Assembly: GCF_017908035.1 (NCBI RefSeq)
Contig: NZ_JAEQMU010000001.1
Coordinates: 186,001 to 250,000, forward strand
Direction of reading: 5' to 3'
DNA from: Sphingobacterium tabacisoli
GTDB lineage: Bacteria > Bacteroidota > Bacteroidia > Sphingobacteriales > Sphingobacteriaceae
DNA length: 64,000 bases
Position 1 is the first letter of the stretch. The number at the start of each line of letters is the position of its first letter. Below, one piece after another: positions 10,112 to 18,254 of this stretch. A model generated the notes under the pieces. It searched no databases and was not told where the DNA came from. It saw only the letters and a list, made by a program, of their open reading frames with translations. Position numbers and translations under genes: made by a program.

Positions 10112-11140
10112 TTAGTATATGTGGTATTGTCTCCCTTTTTTACTGAATTTGAAGCCAAACATATCTCCGGACTTTGTTAAGAACTGATCGATGTCTGTGC
10201 CTCGTTTTATAATCGTTGTAATGGGAAGATCTTCCAATTGTTTATTTTCAATCGTAATCTGTAGGTCGTAATTTCTGTTGATTTCTTCAACAATCTGTTG
10301 TAATTTTTCTCCGTTGAAAACCAAATCCTTATGGAGCCATGCTTCGAGCTTCAACAGATCAGCATCCTTTATAGATGACTGGTTGTTCTGATCGATTAAT
10401 TCCAAGCCTTTGGTGACGATACCTAATACCTGGGTTTCGTTGGCTCCGTTTTTTTTCTCCACCTGAACCTTACCTGAGGATACCAGTAGCTTGTAGCGAT
10501 CGGCCTCGTACGAATCAATTTGGAAAGTGGTGCCCAATACGGTTGTTATGTAATTATGGCTTGAAATCCGGAATGGTTTATCGGGATTTTTGCTTACATC
10601 GAAGTACGCCTGCCCCTTAAGAATAATATGTCGTTCATTACTAGCAAACTTTTTGGGATACAGGAGTTTACTCATTGGACCTAAATGGGCTATAGAGCCG
10701 TCAGCCAGTTTTATTTCGGCACGCTGTCCTAACCCGGTCACTACAGAGTCCATTCTAGAAGGAGCCCATGCGGTGTTTGCCAGATCTTTATTGTTGTTTT
10801 GGAAATAATATTGGCGGATACCAAAGCCCAATGTAAGAATCACAGCCGCTGCAGCGACATAACGCAGATAAGAACGTTTATGATGCTTAGGTTCGATGGA
10901 TACCACGTTAGAGTGGTTCTCCTGTTCGTTCTTTTTGAAAAGGAACTTTTGATACAGTTCCTGCTCCTTTTGCGGATCAAGCTGTGCTGAGCTGGTCTGT
11001 CCCCAAACCGAATGGAAGTATTCCTCCAAAAAGGCTTTGCCCTCTTCGGTATTTAGGTACTCCTGTATCTCGCTACTGCTATGATCTTTTTCTGAACTCA
11101 AAAAGGTCGCTAACTGTTCTATCGTGAATTTCCTCTCCAT
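10112..11140 (-). CDS. FecR-family anti-sigma factor, 342 aa, no adjacent sigma gene
   Basis: A cytoplasmic N terminus of about 90 residues carries the anti-sigma region, then one membrane helix (YLRYVAAAAVILTLGFGI, about residues 91-108). The FecR beta domain includes KLADGSIAHLGPMSKLLYP, LKGQAYFDVSKNPDKPF and VLGTTFQIDSY. A C-terminal DUF4974-type segment shows WLHKDLVFNGEKLQQIVEEI. In this family it would hold an ECF sigma factor and receive the signal from the STN domain of the receptor encoded downstream. Unlike the two other FecR genes in the window (28532 and 59412), it has no sigma gene beside it: the 900 bp upstream contain none. Confidence 0.92.
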   Translation of the reverse strand: MERKFTIEQLATFLSSEKDHSSSEIQEYLNTEEGKAFLEEYFHSVWGQTSSAQLDPQKEQELYQKFLFKKNEQENHSNVVSIEPKHHKRSYLRYVAAAAVILTLGFGIRQYYFQNNNKDLANTAWAPSRMDSVVTGLGQRAEIKLADGSIAHLGPMSKLLYPKKFASNERHIILKGQAYFDVSKNPDKPFRISSHNYITTVLGTTFQIDSYEADRYKLLVSSGKVQVEKKNGANETQVLGIVTKGLELIDQNNQSSIKDADLLKLEAWLHKDLVFNGEKLQQIVEEINRNYDLQITIENKQLEDLPITTIIKRGTDIDQFLTKSGDMFGFKFSKKGRQYHIY

Positions 11141-11248
11141 GCTAAATTAGGTGCTGGTATACTAGTATAACGAGAATAGATTAAGTGAGTACTATGGTAG
11201 TGTTAAAAAAATATTAAATATATATCGAAAGGAGGAGGTTATGAATTG

Positions 11249-11410
11249 AACGAGATCGTTTTCAAACCGAGCTTGCGAGCTCACCGTAGGTAACCCGTCA
11301 TTGCGAGAGGTAAGTTTTTTAAACAAATACAGCGGAGTTTTAATGACAGTCAACGAGATAATTTTCAATCCGAGCTTGCGAACTCACCGTAGGCAACTTG
11401 TCATTGCGAA
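11249..11410. repeat. pair of 59-bp imperfect direct repeats
   Basis: Copy one is 11249-11307 and copy two 11352-11410, start to start 103 bp. They share AACGAGAT, TTTTCAA, CCGAGCTTGCGA, CTCACCGTAGG and GTCATTGCGA with about eight mismatches. The second copy runs straight into the REP-like palindrome at 11400. The copies look like dispersed non-coding repeat units that have been tandemly duplicated. Confidence 0.75.
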
Positions 11411-11500
11411 TGAAATGAAGCAATCTCATGGTTAATAGGGGATTATCTATGATGAGTCCTTCGGGGTTGTTTTGCTTTATGTTATTCCGCTCGCAAAGAC
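11400..11500. repeat. decayed REP-like palindromic element
   Basis: The left arm 11400-11427 (GTCATTGCGAA ... GAAGCAATCTC) and right arm 11472-11500 (TTGCTTTAT ... CGCTCGCAAAGAC) are imperfect reverse complements. GTCATTGCGAG/GAAGCAATC ends are typical of small dispersed palindromes in Bacteroidota and other phyla, often moved by RAYT-type transposases. No transposase is present in the window, and the arms have several mismatches, so it is a relic. Confidence 0.6.
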
Positions 11501-11957
11501 GGTACAGTTTAGATATTTTTCATTGGTAGACCGTCGAAGTAGTCAGTTTTGAAGGAGAGGAAAGTTATCGAGTGAACGTTAGATAAGCAATGTGTCAGTA
11601 CGTCACTACGAATTTGTGCGTTCTTGCTCTTGATTATTTAAGTAAATCATTGCCCTATATAGGTTGTGGTATAAAACTAGTGGTTGATATATGTCAAGAA
11701 ATAAATGGCATAGAAAGAAAATATCATTGAAATGGAATAATTTTACGCTGTCTTTAAAGAGGTGCATAGCAGGTAAAGCTAGGCGCGGATGACAGACCAA
11801 ACTACTTATGAAATATAATTTGATTATGAAATATCCATATCACGACTTACCTTAAAAACTAATTTTTACTATTTCAGGAGCTTGATTGGAGGAGTTGGAA
11901 GAGCTTCTAGGCTGTTTTGGATAGGTTGTTATTTGCTTGTAGAATAGTGTTTTAAGA

Positions 11958-12008
11958 ATTTGTCCTTCATTTGTCCCCCAATTGTCCCCCCCTTGGATAG
12001 TATCTTTT
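11958..12008 (+). promoter_or_regulatory. possible promoter/operator of the tail-collar operon
   Basis: Three direct copies of ATTTGTCC or ATTGTCC begin at 11958, 11969 and 11981, spaced about one helical turn. A -7-like TATCTTTT (12001-12008, seven of eight to TAnnTTTG) follows, with a TTG at 11982-11984 as a possible -33 element, though that spacing is short (16 bases). The assignment rests on motif resemblance and position 45 bp before the first gene. Confidence 0.35.
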
Positions 12009-12052
12009 TTAGTTTTTAAAATTAATTTTAGCCACAGCAATTATTTAGCAAC

Positions 12053-12739
12053 GTGTGTAATTCAATTCGATTCAATAGAACCTATGAAGTCACTCTACTC
12101 CAGAAGGAGCTGCAAGGTTGTGTGCAGTATGATTGGATACAGCATTTCAATCAGCGGGATTATGAGGGTAAATGGACGTGTATTTCTTTACGGTCTGTAG
12201 ATGGTCGTAATGAAACTATTGTTGGTTTCGGTGGTGAGAGGTCTTATGAAGACACGCCGCTTTTGGATCAGCTTCCTTATATGCGCACGGTGATAGACAG
12301 TATTCCTGGAGCCAAAGAATCGATCCGGTTAATGGCGTTGTATCCGGGAGCGGAAATCAAACCACATAAAGATTCAGGATGCTCCTATACTGATGGAGTG
12401 TATCGGATACATGTTCCAGTTTGTACCCATCCGGATGTAGAATTCTATCTCGAAGGCGAACGTATCGTTATGGAGGAGGGGAGCTGCTGGTATCTCGATT
12501 TTTCTAAAACGCATCAGATTATAAATAAAAGTAATCAAGTGCGGGTTCACCTGGTTGTCGATGGCATAAGAGATGAAGATACGGATACGTGGTTTTTTGA
12601 AAATGGCTACAAAGAAGCACCTAAGCCCGATTATGATGAGGCTACAAAAAGAGCGATGATAGCGCAATTGGAAATGATGGAGGGTGAAGGAGCTAGACAA
12701 CTGGTACTGCAACTCAAAAAGGAACTTCAGGATGCTTAG
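12053..12739 (+). CDS. aspartyl/asparaginyl beta-hydroxylase-like dioxygenase, 228 aa
   Basis: The protein matches the Asp/Asn beta-hydroxylase (AspH-type) fold, a 2-oxoglutarate and Fe(II)-dependent cupin. Visible landmarks are PHKDSG (H105, D107), YRIHVPVCTHPDVEFYLEGE, the EEGSCWYLDFSKTHQI segment with H154, and RVHLVVDG with R164 and H166, the last probably holding 2-oxoglutarate. There is no signal peptide, so it acts in the cytoplasm. The likely start is GTG at 12053; no ATG in frame precedes the conserved region. It overlaps the next gene by 8 bp and opens a twelve-gene operon. Its substrate is probably another product of the operon, but that is inference. Confidence 0.82.
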   Translation: MCNSIRFNRTYEVTLLQKELQGCVQYDWIQHFNQRDYEGKWTCISLRSVDGRNETIVGFGGERSYEDTPLLDQLPYMRTVIDSIPGAKESIRLMALYPGAEIKPHKDSGCSYTDGVYRIHVPVCTHPDVEFYLEGERIVMEEGSCWYLDFSKTHQIINKSNQVRVHLVVDGIRDEDTDTWFFENGYKEAPKPDYDEATKRAMIAQLEMMEGEGARQLVLQLKKELQDA

Positions 12740-13667
12740 CAATTGGATTCCATATAAATTAGAGGTAGTAGACCAAGAGGTAAGTGTGCTATGGCTCGAT
12801 CTAGAGGATCGTTTTATAGCGGAACCGTTCTTTGATGAAACGATTCTTGATAATAAGATATATGCCAAAAATAAAGGAAGAGGCCGACTGGTATCACAGT
12901 CTGATATCCGGAGCTTATGTGAATGGGCGGCGCGGATTGACTCAAGTACGGTTACAGCGTTTATTTTTCATGTGAGTCGCTGTGGTTCCACCTTGCTGTC
13001 GCAATGCTTGGTGGCAGATCAAAAATACGTAGTTATTCCAGAGGCACCTTTATTGGACGATATCTTGCATATGGACGAGGTACTATTGCCCGAAGGAATT
13101 TCAAAAGAGCGATTCTTTAAGGCTACATTGACTTTTTTGGGTCAGAAACGCTTAGGACAAGAACAATTGTTTATCAAATTGGACAGTTGGCATATCCATA
13201 AATATAATTTGTTAAGGAGGTGGTTTTCGGATACACCTTTTTATTTTTTGAGTAGGGAACCTAAAGCAATTATCCAATCGCATGAAAAACGACGGGGAAT
13301 TCATATGATACCGGGGTATTTATCGGAGATGGCAAATTCGGTTCAAGTTGCGGAGCGGCATTATCGCGATTTTTCGCAGTTTACAGCCGATGTGTTGCGT
13401 AGCTTTTATAAAGGCTTGATAAATATTAGGTTGCAGGATAATCACTTAGATCATTTTTATGATTATGCTTGGGGTATGATGGGGTTATTGGCTGATTTTG
13501 ATGCGCATGTGGGCACACAGCTGAGCACATCGGAGGCTGCAGTGACTCGATTAAATAAACACAGTAAATATCCAGATCAGGTATTTGCTGAATTACAGGA
13601 AGAGGAAGATAGTGCTTTATACGAGCACTGTTTAAGTGTTTATTCACAATATGAGGAGTTAATATGA
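12732..13667 (+). CDS. sulfotransferase-like P-loop protein, 311 aa
   Basis: A 5'-phosphosulfate-type loop, FIFHVSRCGSTLLSQCL (about residues 84-100), and a 3'-phosphate-type motif, FLSREPKAIIQSHEKRR, place it in the sulfotransferase superfamily, which transfers sulfate from PAPS to hydroxyl or amino groups. No signal peptide is seen. The start is the ATG at 12732 inside the end of the hydroxylase gene (ATGCTTAG overlap); a longer frame from 12684 would overlap that gene by a further 48 bp and lacks support. The next gene begins with an APS-kinase domain, which would make PAPS, so a linked pair is plausible. The acceptor is unknown. Confidence 0.78.
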   Translation: MLSNWIPYKLEVVDQEVSVLWLDLEDRFIAEPFFDETILDNKIYAKNKGRGRLVSQSDIRSLCEWAARIDSSTVTAFIFHVSRCGSTLLSQCLVADQKYVVIPEAPLLDDILHMDEVLLPEGISKERFFKATLTFLGQKRLGQEQLFIKLDSWHIHKYNLLRRWFSDTPFYFLSREPKAIIQSHEKRRGIHMIPGYLSEMANSVQVAERHYRDFSQFTADVLRSFYKGLINIRLQDNHLDHFYDYAWGMMGLLADFDAHVGTQLSTSEAAVTRLNKHSKYPDQVFAELQEEEDSALYEHCLSVYSQYEELI

Positions 13668-15160
13668 TGTCGCGGCGAAAGGGTATAATTATCCAAATGA
13701 CAGGAATGTCGGGTGCTGGTAAGACGACCCTGGCTTTTGGCTTGCAGGAAGTTTTGGCAAGACAGGGCTATAAGGCCTATGTGATGGATGCGGATGAATA
13801 TCGTAAAACCTTATGCAAAGAATTGGGATTCAGTCGAGAGGATCGCCTGACTAATATTAAGCGTTTAGCGGCACGGGCGTATGAATTGTCTGAGATTTAT
13901 GACCTGGTTATTATAGCAGCGATAAATCCTTTTGAGGAAGGAAGGGAGTCTCTCAGATACATGTATAATAGCCCACTACTGTATGTGAAATGTGAATTGG
14001 AACAACTGATAGCAAGAGATCCTAAAGGTCTTTATCAAAAGGCATTGCTTCCTGAGGGACATCCGGATAGAATTTGCAATTTTACGGGAATATCAGATCC
14101 TTTTGAACAGCCTACTACTGCAAAGTGGACGATAGATACTGGCGCTGATGGTGTAAATGAAGCTGTCGAGCAGGTAACGGTGTGGTTGAAAACATTTATA
14201 GAACAACACCAAGCCGATATTTTTTATCATAGCTTTTTGGAGTCGCTATTTTTAAACGCGAAAAACGGACTTAAAAAGAGAAATGATCAATATATAGCTC
14301 AGGAGCAGGTGTTCCGTGCCCTATTTGAGATTCCGATTTTTGATCTGTTGTTTTTCTTACTCAATGAATGTAAGGATGTAGCACACTTAGCGCAATGGAT
14401 CAAAAAAAGTGATTGCACAACTTCTATCGACGAAAAAGTAATGGAGTTTTATCGGCTTTTACATGATCTGAATCTGGATGAAGATTATCAGAGGCAATTG
14501 TTGACAGATGAACAATGGCAACATTGGCAGGAAAAAGGATACATACAATTGTCGGGCTTGGTGGAGGAGGAAGAATGTGATAGTGTCAAACAACAGATCT
14601 GTGAATATTTAGAAGTGGATCTCAATAGACCGGAAAGTTGGTGGCCTACAAATGGTAGCAAAATACAGAGTATCATGTTACCATCCTTAACAACCCCTGC
14701 ATCTAAAAAGATTAAAACAAACACCAAGGTACGAAGGGTATTTGAAGACCTATATCAGCAAAAGTCAATCGTTTCCCAGACTTTGCCCTTAGGTTATAAT
14801 CCCCCGGAAACAATATCAAATAAGTTTAGAGGTACTGACCTACATTGGGATATAGACTTTGACCGAGGGGTAAGATACTACATACAGGGGGTATTGTATC
14901 TAGATGACGTGGAGACTGAGGGAGGAGCTTTTAGCCTTGTTCCAGGTTATCAAAATAAAGTCGAAGAGCTATTGAAAGAGCATGGTTCTCCGGAGAAGAG
15001 CATGGAATGGTTAAAAGAACAAGGATTGGCTATCAAGCTCCACGGAAAAAAGGGAGACCTTATCCTGTGGCTTGAATCTTTGCCACATGCGGCTACCGCT
15101 AATACCTCAAGTAAGCCTCGTTTTGTACAATATGTTGCTTACCATAAAATAGAGATATAA
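13664..15160 (+). CDS. APS kinase-like domain fused to PhyH-type dioxygenase, 498 aa
   Basis: Residues 1-180 resemble adenylylsulfate kinase: Walker A GMSGAGKTT (14-22), MDADEYRKTLCKELGFSRED and VIIAAINPFEEGRESLR. Where CysC has a Ser in the ISPF motif this protein has Asn. Residues of about 280-498 resemble phytanoyl-CoA dioxygenases, with LHWDIDFDRG giving H394 and D396, GDLILWLESLPHAA giving distal H475, and an Arg near 486 that should bind 2-oxoglutarate. The middle 100 residues are helical and unrecognised. The start overlaps the sulfotransferase stop (ATGA). I infer one protein coupling PAPS supply, or another kinase step, with hydroxylation of a peptide or small molecule in the cytoplasm. 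Confidence 0.8.
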   Translation: MMSRRKGIIIQMTGMSGAGKTTLAFGLQEVLARQGYKAYVMDADEYRKTLCKELGFSREDRLTNIKRLAARAYELSEIYDLVIIAAINPFEEGRESLRYMYNSPLLYVKCELEQLIARDPKGLYQKALLPEGHPDRICNFTGISDPFEQPTTAKWTIDTGADGVNEAVEQVTVWLKTFIEQHQADIFYHSFLESLFLNAKNGLKKRNDQYIAQEQVFRALFEIPIFDLLFFLLNECKDVAHLAQWIKKSDCTTSIDEKVMEFYRLLHDLNLDEDYQRQLLTDEQWQHWQEKGYIQLSGLVEEEECDSVKQQICEYLEVDLNRPESWWPTNGSKIQSIMLPSLTTPASKKIKTNTKVRRVFEDLYQQKSIVSQTLPLGYNPPETISNKFRGTDLHWDIDFDRGVRYYIQGVLYLDDVETEGGAFSLVPGYQNKVEELLKEHGSPEKSMEWLKEQGLAIKLHGKKGDLILWLESLPHAATANTSSKPRFVQYVAYHKIEI

Positions 15161-15163
15161 GAT

Positions 15164-15664
15164 ATGATCTGGACAACGCGAATTATATCGTTTTTGGAAG
15201 AGATTGGAATACCTGTAAAAGAGCAGACCTTGGAGAAAGATTGTTTCTTGCCAGGTGTCGAGATACAGTCGGGGAGTTTAATTGTAGATAGGTCGACCCT
15301 CAAATATCCAGGAGATGTATTGCATGAAGCGGGACATATCGCGGTGATGACTCCAGAAGAGCGTGTGCAAAGTAGCGGTAACTTGAATGCAAGCGACATT
15401 CCTGTGCATACGTTAGAGGGCTATGAGCTGAGTGCTATTGCTTGGAGTTATGCCGCTGCATGTCATCTGGAGATGCCCATTGAAGTCTTATTTCATGCAG
15501 ATGGCTATAAGAATGATTCGGAGATGCTGATTGATAATTATACTTCAGGTAATTATTTGTTTACGCCGCTGTTGCAATATTGGGGATTATGTACACTAGG
15601 ACTGCAGGACTCGGGAGACGATAGAGAGGGCTATCCCAAAATGAAAAAATGGTTAAGAGATTGA
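15164..15664 (+). CDS. small HEAGH-motif protein of unknown function, 166 aa
   Basis: The only clear signature is LHEAGHIAV at residues 53-61, an HExxH zinc-site motif (H54, E55, H58) like those of small metallopeptidases. A conserved-looking acidic helix follows (LEGYELSAIAWSYAAACHLE) whose Glu could be a third ligand. No signal peptide or membrane segment is present. It lies 3 bp after the kinase/dioxygenase fusion gene and 13 bp before the binding-protein-like gene. It may process or mature an operon product, or may be a non-catalytic metal protein; the sequence does not settle which. Confidence 0.6.
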   Translation: MIWTTRIISFLEEIGIPVKEQTLEKDCFLPGVEIQSGSLIVDRSTLKYPGDVLHEAGHIAVMTPEERVQSSGNLNASDIPVHTLEGYELSAIAWSYAAACHLEMPIEVLFHADGYKNDSEMLIDNYTSGNYLFTPLLQYWGLCTLGLQDSGDDREGYPKMKKWLRD

Positions 15665-15677
15665 TAGGAGATAAAAG

Positions 15678-16727
15678 ATGAAGATTAAGCAAAAGGGAAA
15701 CGTGTTAAGAATAGGCGTATTACTACCGAGTAATACGAGCTATCCTATCGGTAGGGCTTTTCTAAAAGGACTGAAAGAGGAGTTGGTGCATATTGCAACA
15801 GAATATGCTGTAGAATTGATTAAAAAATTTACTAAAGACCGAATTGAAGAAGCATTGGTCAAATGTTTCGAGTTTGAAGAGGTCGATCTTGTCGTGGGAT
15901 TAATTTCTGCTGCCGAGATGGAAGAGATCGATCGGATCGTAGCGAAGTATCAAAAGCCTGTTGTTGCCTGTCATCTTGGCGAACATATTCCGAAAAAGCT
16001 GACAACACTGCAATATGTAGTGCCACTATCCTTAGATATCTGGAAGGATGTATATGCCTTGGGTTATTATGCGAGTCAACATTTTGGATCAACAGCCGTT
16101 TTGTGCGAAAGTTTTTATGAGGCTGGTTTTGGCTTCGGCGCACTCTTCGATTTAGGAATGAAGGCCTTCAATCCCGAGAGTCAACTTTATTTTAGGATAG
16201 TGCCACATGGTAGAGCGATGGAGGAGGCTGCGTATACAGATCTGTTGGCCGACCTCACTGTGGAACAAGTTGATTTTGTCGTAGCATTGTTTCATGGGCA
16301 GGAGGCAGCGCTGTTTGCGTCTGCCTACCGACACGCTGACGTGTCGGAGCTGCCTTTGGTTGGACTACCCTTTTTTAGGGAATCGTCCGGGATAGGGCAG
16401 GATCAGACAACCGATACTTCGGCAATGAGCGCATTTTTTAGTGTGGAGCTGTTGGGGCAGTCGACGGTGACGGGTTTATACGAAGCTTTTGGCAGGTTGC
16501 TGGCCGATCGTATACAGGGCATGTTGCACGAAGAAACAGAACAAGTCGAAGAAGTAGAAAATTTTACATCCATATTGTCCTGCGTACAATGGAATGGACA
16601 AGCCGATATGGAGACATTCAAATTCGCAATAGCTACTACGGGTGTCAAGAGTTTGGATGATTTGATTGTAGAAGGCTTTGAAAATCAAATAAGCACGGGA
16701 TGGTCAAATAGTTATTTAGCCAATTAA
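15678..16727 (+). CDS. periplasmic-binding-protein-like protein without signal peptide, 349 aa
   Basis: The opening LRIGVLLPSNTSYPIGRAFLKGLKEEL and the repeated alternating beta-alpha pattern (VDLVVGLISAAEMEEIDRIV, KPVVACHLGEHIP, FGSTAVLCESFYEAGFGFGALFDLGM) match the type I periplasmic-binding fold used for amino-acid and sugar binding. It lacks a signal peptide, and no ABC transporter is nearby, so it likely acts in the cytoplasm as a ligand sensor or scaffold. A lineage-specific enzyme with this fold is another possibility. It lies 13 bp from the HEAGH gene and 6 bp from the formyltransferase gene. Confidence 0.6.
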   Translation: MKIKQKGNVLRIGVLLPSNTSYPIGRAFLKGLKEELVHIATEYAVELIKKFTKDRIEEALVKCFEFEEVDLVVGLISAAEMEEIDRIVAKYQKPVVACHLGEHIPKKLTTLQYVVPLSLDIWKDVYALGYYASQHFGSTAVLCESFYEAGFGFGALFDLGMKAFNPESQLYFRIVPHGRAMEEAAYTDLLADLTVEQVDFVVALFHGQEAALFASAYRHADVSELPLVGLPFFRESSGIGQDQTTDTSAMSAFFSVELLGQSTVTGLYEAFGRLLADRIQGMLHEETEQVEEVENFTSILSCVQWNGQADMETFKFAIATTGVKSLDDLIVEGFENQISTGWSNSYLAN

Positions 16728-16733
16728 CACAAG

Positions 16734-17660
16734 ATGAGAATAGGATTTCTAGGAAATACCGAAATGCTGATACCGACACTGAGCTATCTCGCACAGACGG
16801 CCAATTTGGTAGCTGTAGGGCTGTGGCACAAAAGCGCTCCTTTGATAGGGATGCAATTGCGAGCCGCTAATGTACCGGATGAACTCATACAAGTGATACC
16901 CGACGCGGATTGGCAATCCCGGTTGACTGATTGGATACAGGGTAAAAAGATCGAGGTATTATTAGTATTTGGTTTTCCTTACCGTATTCCACAACAGGTA
17001 TTGGCAATACCCAGGTATGGTTTTTACAATATACATCCGGGCTTTTTACCAAAGTATAGGGGAGCAGATCCCTTATTTTGGCAGATCGCTAATGGAGAAC
17101 CAGAGATTGGTATCTGTATTCATAAAATGACCCATCTGCTCGATGCCGGGCCTATAGTCCAGCAAACTCAGTTTGTTGCAAATGCAATGGATAATTATGG
17201 TTTAGTTAGGAAGCGTGTGGCATTCGAAACGGTAGGCTTGGTCAAAGGTTGGTTGGAAGGATTGATGAATGACCGCTTGACAGAAAGGTCTCAGGAACCT
17301 ATAGCAGACATAGACTTTTCGAAGCGGCCAGAAGAACTGGATTTGAGAATAAAGTGGCAGGAGCAAACGGCCTTAGAAATAAAATCCCTTATAGCAGCGA
17401 CAAATCCAACTTACGGTGGTGCAAGCTGTTATTTTGGAGATATGGAGCTGCGGGTTTTGGATATGGATATCATCAACTTTGAAAATAGTCGGAACTACAA
17501 GGCGGGCGAAATCGTCTTTTCAGATGCGTTGTACGGGCCTGTGGTGGCTTGCGCAGATGGACAGTTTATTCGGCTGCTCGTCGTACAGCTTGCTGATGGC
17601 TATTTTTCAGGAGCCAAACTTTTTTACTTAGGTATACAACAAGGACATCAATTAAATTAA
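16734..17660 (+). CDS. formyltransferase family protein (Fmt/ArnA-like), 308 aa
   Basis: The N-terminal half has the formyltransferase fold: MRIGFLGNTEM, the catalytic motif FYNIHPGFLPKYRGADP with N99 and H101, and HLLDAGPIV with D137, which together form the N-H-D triad that moves formyl from 10-formyl-tetrahydrofolate. The C-terminal 90 residues (KAGEIVFSDALYGPVVACADGQ) resemble the Fmt C-terminal beta-barrel. A household tRNA formyltransferase would normally sit beside def or a housekeeping gene; this copy sits inside the tail-collar operon, so an acceptor other than initiator tRNA, such as an amino sugar or a peptide amine, is more likely. Cytoplasmic. Confidence 0.75.
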   Translation: MRIGFLGNTEMLIPTLSYLAQTANLVAVGLWHKSAPLIGMQLRAANVPDELIQVIPDADWQSRLTDWIQGKKIEVLLVFGFPYRIPQQVLAIPRYGFYNIHPGFLPKYRGADPLFWQIANGEPEIGICIHKMTHLLDAGPIVQQTQFVANAMDNYGLVRKRVAFETVGLVKGWLEGLMNDRLTERSQEPIADIDFSKRPEELDLRIKWQEQTALEIKSLIAATNPTYGGASCYFGDMELRVLDMDIINFENSRNYKAGEIVFSDALYGPVVACADGQFIRLLVVQLADGYFSGAKLFYLGIQQGHQLN

Positions 17661-17666
17661 AGAAAT

Positions 17667-18251
17667 ATGGACGGAACGATGGCAGAAATAAGAATGTTTG
17701 CAGCCAATTTTGCCCCTAAAAACTGGGCTTATTGTAGCGGACAGCTATTAGCAATAAACCAAAATCAAGCGTTATTCTCGTTGTTGGGGACAACATTTGG
17801 CGGAAATGGGGTCACTACAGTTGCGCTTCCTGATTTTAGGGGAAGAACACCTGTAGGAACAGGTACAAATAATCTGGGGCTGACATTTGTCCTAGGAAAT
17901 ACAATCGGTAGCGAATCGGTTACCCTGACTATGACTAATTTACCTCCACACAACCACCCGACATCCATAGCTGGAAATATTGGGGTGAAGGCTAGAAATG
18001 CGATTGCTAATCAAAGTTCGCCTTCAAGCAGTAGCTATCTGGCGATCCCGGCACGGTCTGCCGGGCGGGCTAAAACAAAAGTAAAGGGTTTTGACACAGC
18101 GTCAGGTACGGTAACCCTACACGCAAATACAGTACAAGCTACCGCTGACACACAATCTACTGGGGCTAATCAGCCGCATAACAATATGCAACCCAGTTTA
18201 GGAATTAATTATATTATTTGTTTATACGGAATTTATCCATCAAGAAATTAG
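17667..18251 (+). CDS. phage tail-collar domain protein (MdpB-like), 194 aa
   Basis: It opens with MDGTMAEIRMFAANFAPKNW and contains LLGTTFGGNGVTTVALPDFRGRTPVG, the tail-collar domain signature (PF07484 type), also called microcystin-dependent protein. Around residue 95 is HNH in place of the usual HTH. The tail carries HNNMQPSLGINYIICLYGIYPSRN-type residues, with the final PSRN shared among paralogues. No signal peptide is seen. Such domains form the trimeric collar of phage short tail fibres; in bacterial chromosomes their role is unknown. It is the first of three consecutive paralogues. Confidence 0.88.
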   Translation: MDGTMAEIRMFAANFAPKNWAYCSGQLLAINQNQALFSLLGTTFGGNGVTTVALPDFRGRTPVGTGTNNLGLTFVLGNTIGSESVTLTMTNLPPHNHPTSIAGNIGVKARNAIANQSSPSSSSYLAIPARSAGRAKTKVKGFDTASGTVTLHANTVQATADTQSTGANQPHNNMQPSLGINYIICLYGIYPSRN

Positions 18252-18254
18252 CAT

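Larger units (their letters stand above)
11141..12052. other. 912-bp intergenic region without a convincing gene
   Basis: The stretch separates the minus-strand fecR gene from the plus-strand tail-collar operon. It contains a 59-bp direct repeat pair, a decayed REP-like palindrome and a three-fold ATTTGTCC motif, each listed separately. Two short minus-strand frames (11606-11800 and 11852-12040) have compositions and contents unlike proteins and no supporting start. I see no tRNA and no sigma-factor remnant. Confidence 0.6.

Noticed and set aside
11606..12040. Two minus-strand frames in the intergenic region
   Set aside because: Short, no homology that I recognise, and no ribosome-binding or promoter signals.
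16734..17660. Housekeeping methionyl-tRNA formyltransferase
   Set aside because: The catalytic triad is present, but the gene is embedded in the collar operon with no def or other translation gene nearby; a different acceptor is more likely.
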